Below the pieces are notes generated by a model. That model searched no databases and had not been told where the DNA came from. It saw nothing but the letters and a program-made list of their open reading frames with translations. Shown piece by piece: positions 57,416 to 64,000 of a stretch of 64,000 nt of DNA. Positions within the stretch are counted from its first letter, which is position 1, and the number at the start of each line of letters is the position of its first letter. Origin of the DNA: Actinophytocola sp035995025 (GTDB taxonomy: Bacteria; Actinomycetota; Actinomycetes; Mycobacteriales; Pseudonocardiaceae); the NCBI GenBank assembly GCA_035995025.1, contig DASYKY010000079.1, positions 62,001 to 126,000 of the forward strand. Direction: 5' to 3'. The translations under genes and the position numbers were made by a program.

Positions 57416-58130
57416 GGCACTGCTGCGCGAGCTCGCGCCGCGGGTGCTGGCCGCACTGGTGCGGCGGTACGGCGACTTCGACGCATGCGAGGACGCCGTG
57501 CAGGAGGCGCTGCTCGCGGCGTCGACGCAGTGGCCCGCGGAAGGGATGCGGGACAACCCGAAGCCGTGTTCACGATGGACGTGCCCGCGACGGACGTGCC
57601 GGACGTCGACGACTCGCCGGCGCTGCGCTTCCTGTGCTGCCATCCGGAGCTGACGACCTCGTCGCAGGTCGCGCTGACCCTGCGGGCCGTCGGCGGGCTG
57701 ACGACGCCCGAGATCGCGCGCGCGTTCCTGATGCCGGAACCGACAGTGGCGCAGCGCATCAGCCGCGCGAAGGCGCGGATCAATGGCGCCGGGTTCTCGA
57801 TGCCGCCGCCGGGTGAGCGCGCCGAGCGGCTGAGCGCGGTGCCGCACGTGCTGTACCTGATCTTCAACGAGGGCTACACGGCGTCGGCGGGCGAGGAGCC
57901 GCGCCGGGTGGAGCTGTCCGCGGAGGCGATCCGGCTGACCCGCCGGCTCCGCACGCGCCTGCCGGACGACGGCGAGGTGGCTGGTGTGTGCTCGCACTGA
58001 TGCTCGTCTTCGCGGCTCGTTCCGCGGCCCGAAGCGGGCCCTGACCGAGCTGACCCCGGGCCTCCCGGAACGCCACTACCTGGAAACGAAGGCCGACGCA
58101 GAAAACCACCGCACAAAGCCAAAAGCGTAA
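57411..58130 (+). pseudogene. Decayed ECF42 sigma factor gene
   Basis: Starts VEALLRELAPRVLAALVRRYGDFDACEDAVQEALLAASTQWP. A deletion near 57560 removes the rest of region 2 and shifts frame. Region 4 follows (LRAVGGLTTPEIARAFLMPEPTVAQRISRAK), then HVLYLIFNEGYTASAG. A stop near 57998 and further deletions follow, with only LTELTPGLPERHYLETKA left of the C-terminus. Direction is opposite to the intact pair. With the YCII remnant it forms a dead ECF42 module. Confidence 0.85.
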
Positions 58131-58174
58131 GAGCGCGCGCGTGCAGAACGCGGGAAACGCAAGCCCCCACCCTG

Positions 58175-58759
58175 TCAGTGGGTGCGGGCCAGGCGGGCCT
58201 CGGCCATCACGTGGTGCATCAGGGTGATCAGGACCTGCTTGCTCGAGTCGCGGTGGCGGGCGTCGCACAGCAGGACCGGGACGCGCGGGTCCAGGTCCAG
58301 GGCGCCGCGCAACTCCTCGGTGCCGTAGCGGTGCGCGTTGTCGAAACAGTTCACCGCCACGATGAACGGGAGGCGGCGGCGTTCGAAGAAGTCCACCGCC
58401 GGAAAGCAGGAGTCCAGGCGGCGCGTGTCGGCCAGCACCACCGCGCCCAGGGCGCCGAGGGCCAGCTCGTCCCACATGAACCAGAAGCGGTCCTGGCCCG
58501 GCGTGCCGAACAGGTACAGGATCAGCTCCGGGTTGATGGTGATCCGGCCGAAGTCCAGCGCCACCGTCGTCGTGGTCTTCCGCTCCACGCCCGCCAGATC
58601 GTCCACTCCGGACGACGCCTCGGTGATCAGCTCCTCGGTGCGCAGCGGCGGCACCTCGCTCACCGAACCGACGAGCGTCGTCTTGCCGACGCCGAAGCCG
58701 CCCGCTACGACGATCTTCACCGCCGAGCTGAGCCGCCGGTCAGAGCCTTCTGATGCCAT
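58175..58759 (-). CDS. cvnD: Conservon GTP-binding protein CvnD
   Basis: 194 residues of a small Ras-like/MglA-like G-protein: P-loop VVAGGFGVGKTTLVGSVSE, switch-like LDFGRITINPELILYLFGTPGQDRFWF, and the base-binding region VAVNCFDNAHRYG (NxxD). In Streptomyces conservons CvnD works with CvnA, B and C as a membrane-linked signalling complex resembling eukaryotic G-protein systems. Its start lies 20 bp inside the cvnC gene. Confidence 0.9.
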   Translation of the reverse strand: MASEGSDRRLSSAVKIVVAGGFGVGKTTLVGSVSEVPPLRTEELITEASSGVDDLAGVERKTTTTVALDFGRITINPELILYLFGTPGQDRFWFMWDELALGALGAVVLADTRRLDSCFPAVDFFERRRLPFIVAVNCFDNAHRYGTEELRGALDLDPRVPVLLCDARHRDSSKQVLITLMHHVMAEARLARTH

Positions 58760-59099
58760 CGAGAACCGCCTGCAGTACTTGTTGACTCGGACTTTCGTTC
58801 GTCGTGTTCGCGGACCGGAAGATCACCAGGCCCTGGATGATCAGGTCGCTCAGCACGACCTTCACCACCTGCAACGGCAGGTTGAGCTTGGCCGACACCT
58901 CGGCGACCGAGATCGGCTGCTGGCAGACCTCCAGCGTCTTCGCGTGCTCGGGCTCCAGGTCGACGTCCGCCGGCGTGCGCAACGCCACCACCAGCGTGAT
59001 CAGGTCCAGCCCGAGCGTGCTCGATCTCGTCCGCCCGCCGGTCACGGCGTACGGCCGGACCAGCGGGTCGTCGAACCAGGCCTCGGTGCCGGTGCTCAT
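58740..59099 (-). CDS. cvnC: Conservon DUF742 protein CvnC
   Basis: 119 residues with the DUF742 pattern: WFDDPLVRPYAVTGGRTRSS, LDLITLVVALRTPADVDLEPEHAKTLEVCQQPISVAEVSAKLNLPLQVVKVVLSDLIIQGLVIF, a winged-helix-like fold. ATG 59099 overlaps the cvnB stop by ATGA. It probably links the GTPase to the sensor; this is known only in outline for Streptomyces. Confidence 0.92.
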   Translation of the reverse strand: MSTGTEAWFDDPLVRPYAVTGGRTRSSTLGLDLITLVVALRTPADVDLEPEHAKTLEVCQQPISVAEVSAKLNLPLQVVKVVLSDLIIQGLVIFRSANTTNESPSQQVLQAVLDGIRRL

Positions 59100-59509
59100 G
59101 GCACCGGGCGTCCCATGGCCTCGCGCGGCTTGGCCGTCAGTACCGCGCCGACGCGCTTGACCATCAGGTTCATCTCGTACGCGATCATCCCCACGTCCGC
59201 GGTCTCCTCGGCCAGCAGCGCCAGGCACGTGCCGTGCCCGGCCGCCGTCACGAACAGGAACGCGTGGTCCATCTCCACGAGGGTCTGGCGCACCTGCCCG
59301 CCGCCGAAGTGCCGGCCGGTACCGCGGGCCAGGCTCTGGAACGCCGACGCCACCGCCGACAGGTGCTCGCCGTCGGCCTCCGACAGGTTGCCGGAGCGGC
59401 CGATCAGCAACCCGTCCGCGGAGAGCACGACGGCCCGGTCCACCCCGGCGACCCGCTTGACGAGCTCGTCGAGCAACCAGTCGAGCTCATTCAACGCGGT
59501 GTTGGCCAT
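59096..59509 (-). CDS. cvnB: Conservon roadblock/LC7 protein CvnB
   Basis: 137 residues of a roadblock/LC7 fold: ELDWLLDELVKRVAGVDRAVVLSADGLLIGRSGNLSEADGEHLSAVASAFQSLARG...DVGMIAYEMNLMVKRVG. Such proteins often act as GTPase regulators, matching its place beside CvnD. The gene start lies 23 bp inside cvnA. Confidence 0.92.
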   Translation of the reverse strand: MANTALNELDWLLDELVKRVAGVDRAVVLSADGLLIGRSGNLSEADGEHLSAVASAFQSLARGTGRHFGGGQVRQTLVEMDHAFLFVTAAGHGTCLALLAEETADVGMIAYEMNLMVKRVGAVLTAKPREAMGRPVP

Positions 59510-62024
59510 TACGCACGCTCCCCGTGGTGTTGTCGCCGTCGTGGACCGGGGCCGGTGCCTCCCGGCCCTGCCTCGTCCCCCGCTGGAACGCCGACAGCCG
59601 GCTGCGCGCCTGGTCGGGCGTCTCCTCGCGGAACGTCTCCTCCGGCCGGGTGGCGGCCGGCTCCTCATGGAGCTGCGGCGCCAGGTTCTGCTGGCGCCGG
59701 CGCTTCGGCAGCGGCGGACGGTCGCCCGCCAGCTGACCCACCGGCTGCGGCGGCCGCGGCGCGGGTGGCACCGGGGGCAGCGAGGGGAACGACGGCAGGG
59801 ATGGCGGCAGGGATGGCGGAGAAGGCGGCGCGGGGCGCACCGTCACCGTCGGCGGCTCCGGCATGGCGTGGGCACCGTTGGTACCCCCGCCGTTGCGGGC
59901 GGGCGTGCCGTTCGTGCCGTTGGTGTGGCCGCCGTTCGCCGGTTGCTCGACGGGCCGCTGCGGGCGGAACAGGTCCTCACCGGGCCGCGCCTCGACCACC
60001 GGCAGCGGCGGCAGGTCCGTGACCGGGATGGACAGCCGGACCGTCGACCTCACCGGCTCGGGCTTGTCGTGCCGCCCGGTCTGCTCGCCGGTCCGCGCGA
60101 CGGTCCGCTCGCCGGTCTCCGCGACGTCGCCCAGCAGCTCGGCCCGCACCAGCACGATCGCGCGAGTGCCGCCGTAGGCCGACTCGCGCAGCGACACCGA
60201 GATGCCGTGCCGCGCCGCCAGCCGCGCGACCACGAACAGGCCCAGCCGCGGCTCGGTGGACAGCGCCATGATCCCGAAGTCCGGCGGGCTCGCGAGCATC
60301 GTGTTGAGCTCGTCGATCCGCGCCGGCTCGATGCCCAGGCCCTGGTCCTCGATCTCCAGCGCCACGCCACGGCCGACGACGTTGCCGCGCACCTCGACGC
60401 GCGACTCCGGCGGCGAGAACGACGTGGCGTTGTCGATCAGCTCGGCCAGCAGGTGCACGAGGTCGCCGACCACCGGGCCGTTGACCGCGCGCGGCGGCAG
60501 CTTCGCGATCTTGACGCGGGCGAAGTGCTCGGTCTCCGCCGCCGCGCCGCGAGCCAGCTCGGTGAGGCTCACCGGGTTGCGCCAGCGCCTGCCCGGCTGC
60601 CCGCCGCCGAGGATGATCAGGTTCTCCGCGTTGCGCCGGGCGCGGGTGGACAGGTGGTCCAGCTGGAAGAGCATCTCCAGCTGCTCCGGGTCCTCCTGCC
60701 CGCGCTCGGCCTCGTCGAGCACCTTGAGCTGGCGGTGCACGATCACCTGGCTGCGGTGCGCGATGTTGAGGAACACCTTGTTGGTGCCCTCGCGGGTCTT
60801 GGCCTCCTGCACGGCCGCGGACACCGCGGTCTGCTGTGCCTTGTTGAACGCCTCGGCGACCTCGCCGATCTCGTCCCGGCCGTGGTCGAGCAGCTTGAGC
60901 GAGTCGTCGACGCGCACGTCCGCGCCCGCCCGCACCTTCTCGACCAGCTCGGGCAGCTTGTGGTCGGCGAGGTCGAGCGCCTCGTGCCGCAGCCGGGTGA
61001 GCCGGTCGATGAGCCGCCTGGACAGCCGCAGGGCGATGACGAACACGGCGGCCGCCAGCAGCAGCACGAGCACGCCCGCGATGATCGCCCGGATCAGCAT
61101 GTTGTCGACCTTGTCCAGCGCCTCGGCGTTGGTGCGGTCGTTCTGCGTGGACAGCATCTTCATCAGCGCGGTGCCGACGTCCGACGCGGCCGCGCGCCAG
61201 AGGTCCTCCGACACCGGGAGCGCGGTCTTGCCCTGCACCAGCGTGTCCTCGACGGACACCAGCCGCTGCCACGCCGAGGACTTGCGCAGCGCCGCGTACT
61301 GGTCCTGCACGTCCTGGTTGGCGAGCGGCATCGACTCGTCCAGCTGCAGGTGGTAGGCGCTGACCTGGCCCTGGTAGGTGCGGAAGTCGATGTCGGTGAG
61401 GCCGCCGCCGACCACGTTCGCCGCGGCCAGCGCGTCCGCGCGCTGCATCAGGTCGGCGCCGGTCAGCAGCGGCGCGACGACCAGCTGCGCGTACGAGGTC
61501 TGCGCGTCCGGGGCGAACAGCGCGAGTCCCTGCGAGCCCTGGATGAACTGGTCGATGATCTGGTTGTAGAAGGTGAACGACTCGCTGACGCCGATTTGGC
61601 CGCCGTCGACGCGGGCACGCAGCTCCGGCAGCTTGGTCATCAGCGCGGAGAACTCGGCGATGTCGCGCCGCACGGAGGCGGGCGCGATGTCGGACAGCTC
61701 GCGGAGCTTCGCCTCGACCTGGCCGACCACCGCGTCGGTCTTCGCGCGCTGCTTGATCAGGTCGGACTGGAAGGTGCCGAAGCTCGCCAGGCGGCGCAGC
61801 GTGAGCCTGCGTTCCTCCTGCAGCGACAGGATCAGCGGCAGGGCCGTGTCCTGCGTCTGGCTCGCGAGGTTGTAGTGGCTCCGGGTCTTCGCCGCGTCGT
61901 AGATGAGGTAGCCGGCACCCGCGACACCGGCGAGCAAAAAGACGAAACAGGGAACGAGCGCGATGGTGAGTACACGCGTCCGAATGGAGTGAGCCCGGCC
62001 ACGCCGGATGGAGGTCTTCTTCAC
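59487..62024 (-). CDS. cvnA: Conservon sensor kinase-like protein CvnA
   Basis: 845 residues: transmembrane helix at about 18-40, an extracytoplasmic nitrate/nitrite-sensing (NIT)-like helical domain to about 320, a second transmembrane helix (about 325-348), HAMP, then a kinase-like region (NIAHRSQVIVHRQLKVLDEAERG) and HATPase_c with ELIDNATSFSPP, EIEDQGLGIEP and LGLFVVARLAARHG. A Pro-rich, disordered tail of about 170 residues ends the protein. GTG 62024 has AGGAAAG 8 nt upstream. It starts the cvnABCD operon. The antisense strand holds a very long open frame with no domain. Confidence 0.92.
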   Translation of the reverse strand: MKKTSIRRGRAHSIRTRVLTIALVPCFVFLLAGVAGAGYLIYDAAKTRSHYNLASQTQDTALPLILSLQEERRLTLRRLASFGTFQSDLIKQRAKTDAVVGQVEAKLRELSDIAPASVRRDIAEFSALMTKLPELRARVDGGQIGVSESFTFYNQIIDQFIQGSQGLALFAPDAQTSYAQLVVAPLLTGADLMQRADALAAANVVGGGLTDIDFRTYQGQVSAYHLQLDESMPLANQDVQDQYAALRKSSAWQRLVSVEDTLVQGKTALPVSEDLWRAAASDVGTALMKMLSTQNDRTNAEALDKVDNMLIRAIIAGVLVLLLAAAVFVIALRLSRRLIDRLTRLRHEALDLADHKLPELVEKVRAGADVRVDDSLKLLDHGRDEIGEVAEAFNKAQQTAVSAAVQEAKTREGTNKVFLNIAHRSQVIVHRQLKVLDEAERGQEDPEQLEMLFQLDHLSTRARRNAENLIILGGGQPGRRWRNPVSLTELARGAAAETEHFARVKIAKLPPRAVNGPVVGDLVHLLAELIDNATSFSPPESRVEVRGNVVGRGVALEIEDQGLGIEPARIDELNTMLASPPDFGIMALSTEPRLGLFVVARLAARHGISVSLRESAYGGTRAIVLVRAELLGDVAETGERTVARTGEQTGRHDKPEPVRSTVRLSIPVTDLPPLPVVEARPGEDLFRPQRPVEQPANGGHTNGTNGTPARNGGGTNGAHAMPEPPTVTVRPAPPSPPSLPPSLPSFPSLPPVPPAPRPPQPVGQLAGDRPPLPKRRRQQNLAPQLHEEPAATRPEETFREETPDQARSRLSAFQRGTRQGREAPAPVHDGDNTTGSVRNGQHRVE

Positions 62025-62291
62025 GCGGTCCGCTTTCCTTCCGGCGTTGGCAGGGGTTACCGCAACAACCTGGGTTCCGTCACCCGAGTTACCCTCCGGA
62101 CCCGCGGGGAACGGTAAACAGGGCAAGTCACGGAGTCAAATACCTGTTCCGGTGCTGTTTCGCGGTGTACCGCTGAAGACCGAAAAGTTTCAACGGAGCT
62201 GCGCGTGCCGACGCGGAATGTATGCGCTACCCGACGACCAATAGTGTCGAGTCGTGTACTGATGGTTATTCCGCCGGACGGCGGTCACCGA

Positions 62292-62867
62292 TTAGGCCTT
62301 TTCGGCCTTCGCCGCGGCCTTCATTTCCTTTTTGTACGCCCGCACGTGCTGGAGGCTCGCCGGGTCCGTGATGTCGGCGACGCTGAGGTACGAACCGGGG
62401 GTGGCGAAGTCGCCCGCGGCCTTCTGCCAGCCGGCGGCGGCGAGCCCGCGCTGCTTGCCGAGCAGGGCGAGGAAGATCTTGGCCTTCACCTCGCCGAAGC
62501 CGGGCAGCGCCTTGAGCCGCTTGAGGACCTCGGCGCCGTTCGGGTCGCCCTGGGTCCAGACGTGCTCGGCGCGGCCGTCGTACTCCGCCACGATGGCGCG
62601 GCACAGCGCCTGGACCCGCTTGCCCATCGAGCCGGGGAAGCGGTGGATGGCCGGCGGGGTGGCACAGATGGCGAGGAACTTCTCCTCGTCGTGGTCCGCG
62701 ATCGTCTGCGCGTCGAGCGAGCCAAGGCGGTCGAGCAGCTTCTTCGGGCCGAGGAACGCGATCTCGATCTGGATCTGCTGGTCCAGCAGCATGCCGACGA
62801 GCAGGGCCAGCGGCTCGCGCTCGAGCAGCTCGTTGGCCTCGGGGTTCTCGGTGAGCCAGATCGCCAT
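62292..62867 (-). CDS. HhH-GPD base-excision repair protein
   Basis: 191 residues: LLVGMLLDQQIQIEIAFLGPKKLLDRLG, the helix-hairpin-helix LKALPGFGEVKAKIFLALLGKQ, and a Lys-rich end (KKEMKAAAKAEKA). It belongs to the HhH-GPD group with MutY/EndoIII/AlkA relatives, but without an iron-sulphur Cys loop. The lesion recognised is unknown. The 268-bp gap to cvnA holds only a short CCGCC/GGCGG hairpin near 62270. Confidence 0.85.
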   Translation of the reverse strand: MAIWLTENPEANELLEREPLALLVGMLLDQQIQIEIAFLGPKKLLDRLGSLDAQTIADHDEEKFLAICATPPAIHRFPGSMGKRVQALCRAIVAEYDGRAEHVWTQGDPNGAEVLKRLKALPGFGEVKAKIFLALLGKQRGLAAAGWQKAAGDFATPGSYLSVADITDPASLQHVRAYKKEMKAAAKAEKA

Positions 62868-63009
62868 GCGGTCATCATGGCACGGCCGCCGACGGCGGCG
62901 GATACCTCGCGGAGAGTACGAAGTCCGGCGGCGCTACTCCGGCCGGCGCACCCCGGGTGTCGCGCCCGCGGCGACGACATCGAGCGGTCGTGTGTCCATG
63001 CTGAGATGC

Positions 63010-63117
63010 ATGAAAAAGATGGCCGCGCTCGTCCTCGGGACCCTGTCCGTTCGCGTAGCGCGCAACGTCGCGCGGGAGAATCGCCGCCGACGGCGCCTGC
63101 GGTACCTGCCGCGCTAG
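63010..63117 (+). CDS. Possible 35-residue basic peptide
   Basis: The frame MKKMAALVLGTLSVRVARNV continues with an Arg-rich tail (RRRRRLRYLPR). A hydrophobic start and a basic end could make it a small membrane-associated protein. There is no clear ribosome site, and the ATG overlaps another short frame. It stands between HhH-GPD and the GNAT gene. Confidence 0.25.
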   Translation: MKKMAALVLGTLSVRVARNVARENRRRRRLRYLPR

Positions 63118-63131
63118 CTATCTTTGGCCGT

Positions 63132-63686
63132 GTGCTGCGACCTTCGTACCCGATCATCACCGACCGGCTGATCCTGCGCCCGTTCACCGAGGACGACGTC
63201 GACGCGATGCACGCCTACCAGAGCCTGCCGGCGGTCACCCGCTACCTGTACTGGGATGTGCGCGACCGCGCGGGGACCGCGGCGGCGCTGGCGCGGCGCA
63301 CGTCGATGACGCTGCTGGAGAAGGAGGGCGACGTCCTGGTCCTCGCGGTGCTGCTGCGGGAGACCGGCGAGCTGGTCGGGGACGTGAACCTGTGGTGGCT
63401 GTCGGAGGCGAACAAGCAGGGGGAGTTCGGCTTCGTGTTCAACCCGGACTACCACGGCCGCGGGTACGCGCGCGAGGCCGCGCGGGAGATGCTGCGGCTG
63501 GGCTTCGAGGGGCTCGGCCTGCACCGGATCATCGGCCGCTGCGACGGCCGCAACGAGGCGTCGGCCCGGCTGATGGCGAAGCTGGGCATGCGCCGCGAGG
63601 CCCACTTCGTGGAGAACGAGCTCGTCAAGGGCGAGTGGACCGACGAGATCGTCTACGCGATGCTCGCGACCGAGTGGCCGTCGTGA
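63132..63686 (+). CDS. GNAT-family N-acetyltransferase (RimJ/RimL-like)
   Basis: 184 residues: ITDRLILRPFTEDDVDAMHAYQS, the acetyl-CoA-binding NPDYHGRGYAREAAREML and GLHRIIGRCDGRNEASARLMAKLGMRREAHF, all typical of RimJ-type enzymes that acetylate protein N-termini or small molecules. TATCTT (63119-63124) ends 8 nt before the GTG, so the mRNA is probably leaderless. Confidence 0.9.
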   Translation: MLRPSYPIITDRLILRPFTEDDVDAMHAYQSLPAVTRYLYWDVRDRAGTAAALARRTSMTLLEKEGDVLVLAVLLRETGELVGDVNLWWLSEANKQGEFGFVFNPDYHGRGYAREAAREMLRLGFEGLGLHRIIGRCDGRNEASARLMAKLGMRREAHFVENELVKGEWTDEIVYAMLATEWPS

Positions 63687-63804
63687 GACGAGCCGCGCGC
63701 ACGGTACGGCCAGTGGGGCAGGGCTAGCAGTACGCGTGTACCGTTTGGGTCGGCTGAGCAGACACACGCGCGCGCGATGACGACGCGAGAGGAGCAAACC
63801 GGCT

Positions 63805-64000
63805 CATGGCGAAGATCAAGGTCCAGGGGACGGTCGTCGAGCTCGACGGCGACGAGATGACCCGCATCATCTGGCAGTTCATCAAGGACAAGCTGATCCA
63901 TCCGTACCTGGACATCAACCTCGACTACTACGACCTCGGCATCGAGCACCGGGACGCCACCGACGACCAGGTGACCGTCGACGCCGCGAACGCGATCGCC
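63805..64000 (+). CDS. icd: Isocitrate dehydrogenase (NADP), 5' part
   Basis: The first 65 residues are visible: MAKIKVQGTVVELDGDEMTR followed by IIWQFIKDKLIHPYLDINLDYYDLGIEHRD, close to the homodimeric NADP-IDH (eukaryote-like type, Icd1 in mycobacteria). It converts isocitrate to 2-oxoglutarate. GAGAGGAG lies 11 nt before the ATG. The rest is outside the window. Confidence 0.93.

Noticed and set aside
58338..62117. Very long plus-strand open frame opposite the cvn genes
   Set aside because: It is antisense to four clearly conserved, overlapping conservon genes. Its translation is rich in Arg, Leu and Val without any domain.

Overview
The window is very G+C-rich DNA with GTG/TTG starts, many four-base stop/start overlaps, and many genes whose start codon lies about 7 nt after a TAnnnT box (probably leaderless mRNAs). 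Gene content points to an actinobacterium of the Pseudonocardiaceae, most like Amycolatopsis. The order chorismate mutase - pcrA - M23 peptidase - sucCD - DUF5336 - perM - purN - purH follows the mycobacterial Rv0948c-Rv0957 neighbourhood. The mce operon, imuA'/imuB/dnaE2, an SsgA-family gene and a cvn conservon fit the same group. Species cannot be fixed from the sequence alone.

Layout. 0-4 kb: PIG-L deacetylase fragment, small membrane protein, chorismate mutase, and pcrA behind a PafBC-type DNA-damage promoter. 4-6.5 kb: M23 endopeptidase with a structured leader, then about 1.2 kb of low-complexity, palindrome-rich, tandemly repeated DNA. 6.6-16 kb: a large membrane protein, sucCD, DUF5336, perM, a phosphotransferase, purN-purH. 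16.2-16.5 kb: a non-coding array of four PafBC-type promoter motifs alternating with consensus DnaA boxes. 16.8-27 kb: a complete mce operon (mceG, yrbEAB, mceA-F, two Mce-associated proteins), followed by three secreted proteins to 30.3 kb. 30-36.6 kb: a P-loop kinase, a PucR regulator, an SRPBCC/ArsR pair, and a TetR-ABC exporter operon. 36.6-44 kb: an SOS mutasome (imuA', imuB, dnaE2) with two LexA boxes and a 1.3-kb tandem-repeat tract in front of dnaE2. 44-54.5 kb: stress protein, pentapeptide protein, a TNT-domain toxin-like protein, a DMT transporter, folD, DUF3017, mdh, an SsgA-like gene, methyltransferases and one heavily frameshifted pseudogene. 54.7-58.1 kb: an intact ECF42 sigma/YCII pair beside a decayed second copy and an argS remnant. 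58.2-62 kb: a cvnABCD conservon. 62-64 kb: HhH-GPD glycosylase, GNAT acetyltransferase and the start of icd.

The most unusual signals are non-coding or tiny. (i) Two families of intercistronic mini-ORF repeats overlap the stop codon of the gene before and the start codon of the gene after, a MIRU-like arrangement; they sit at yrbEB/mceA, at the ABC ATPase/permease junction and at folD/DUF3017. (ii) The PafBC-promoter/DnaA-box array drives no recognisable gene. (iii) A repeat tract lies inside the mutasome locus. (iv) Very short leaderless upstream ORFs run up to sucC and purN. DNA repair recurs through the window (pcrA under PafBC control, imuA'/imuB/dnaE2 under LexA control, an HhH-GPD glycosylase), as do central metabolism (sucCD, mdh, icd, purNH, folD) and the cell envelope (mce, M23, perM).
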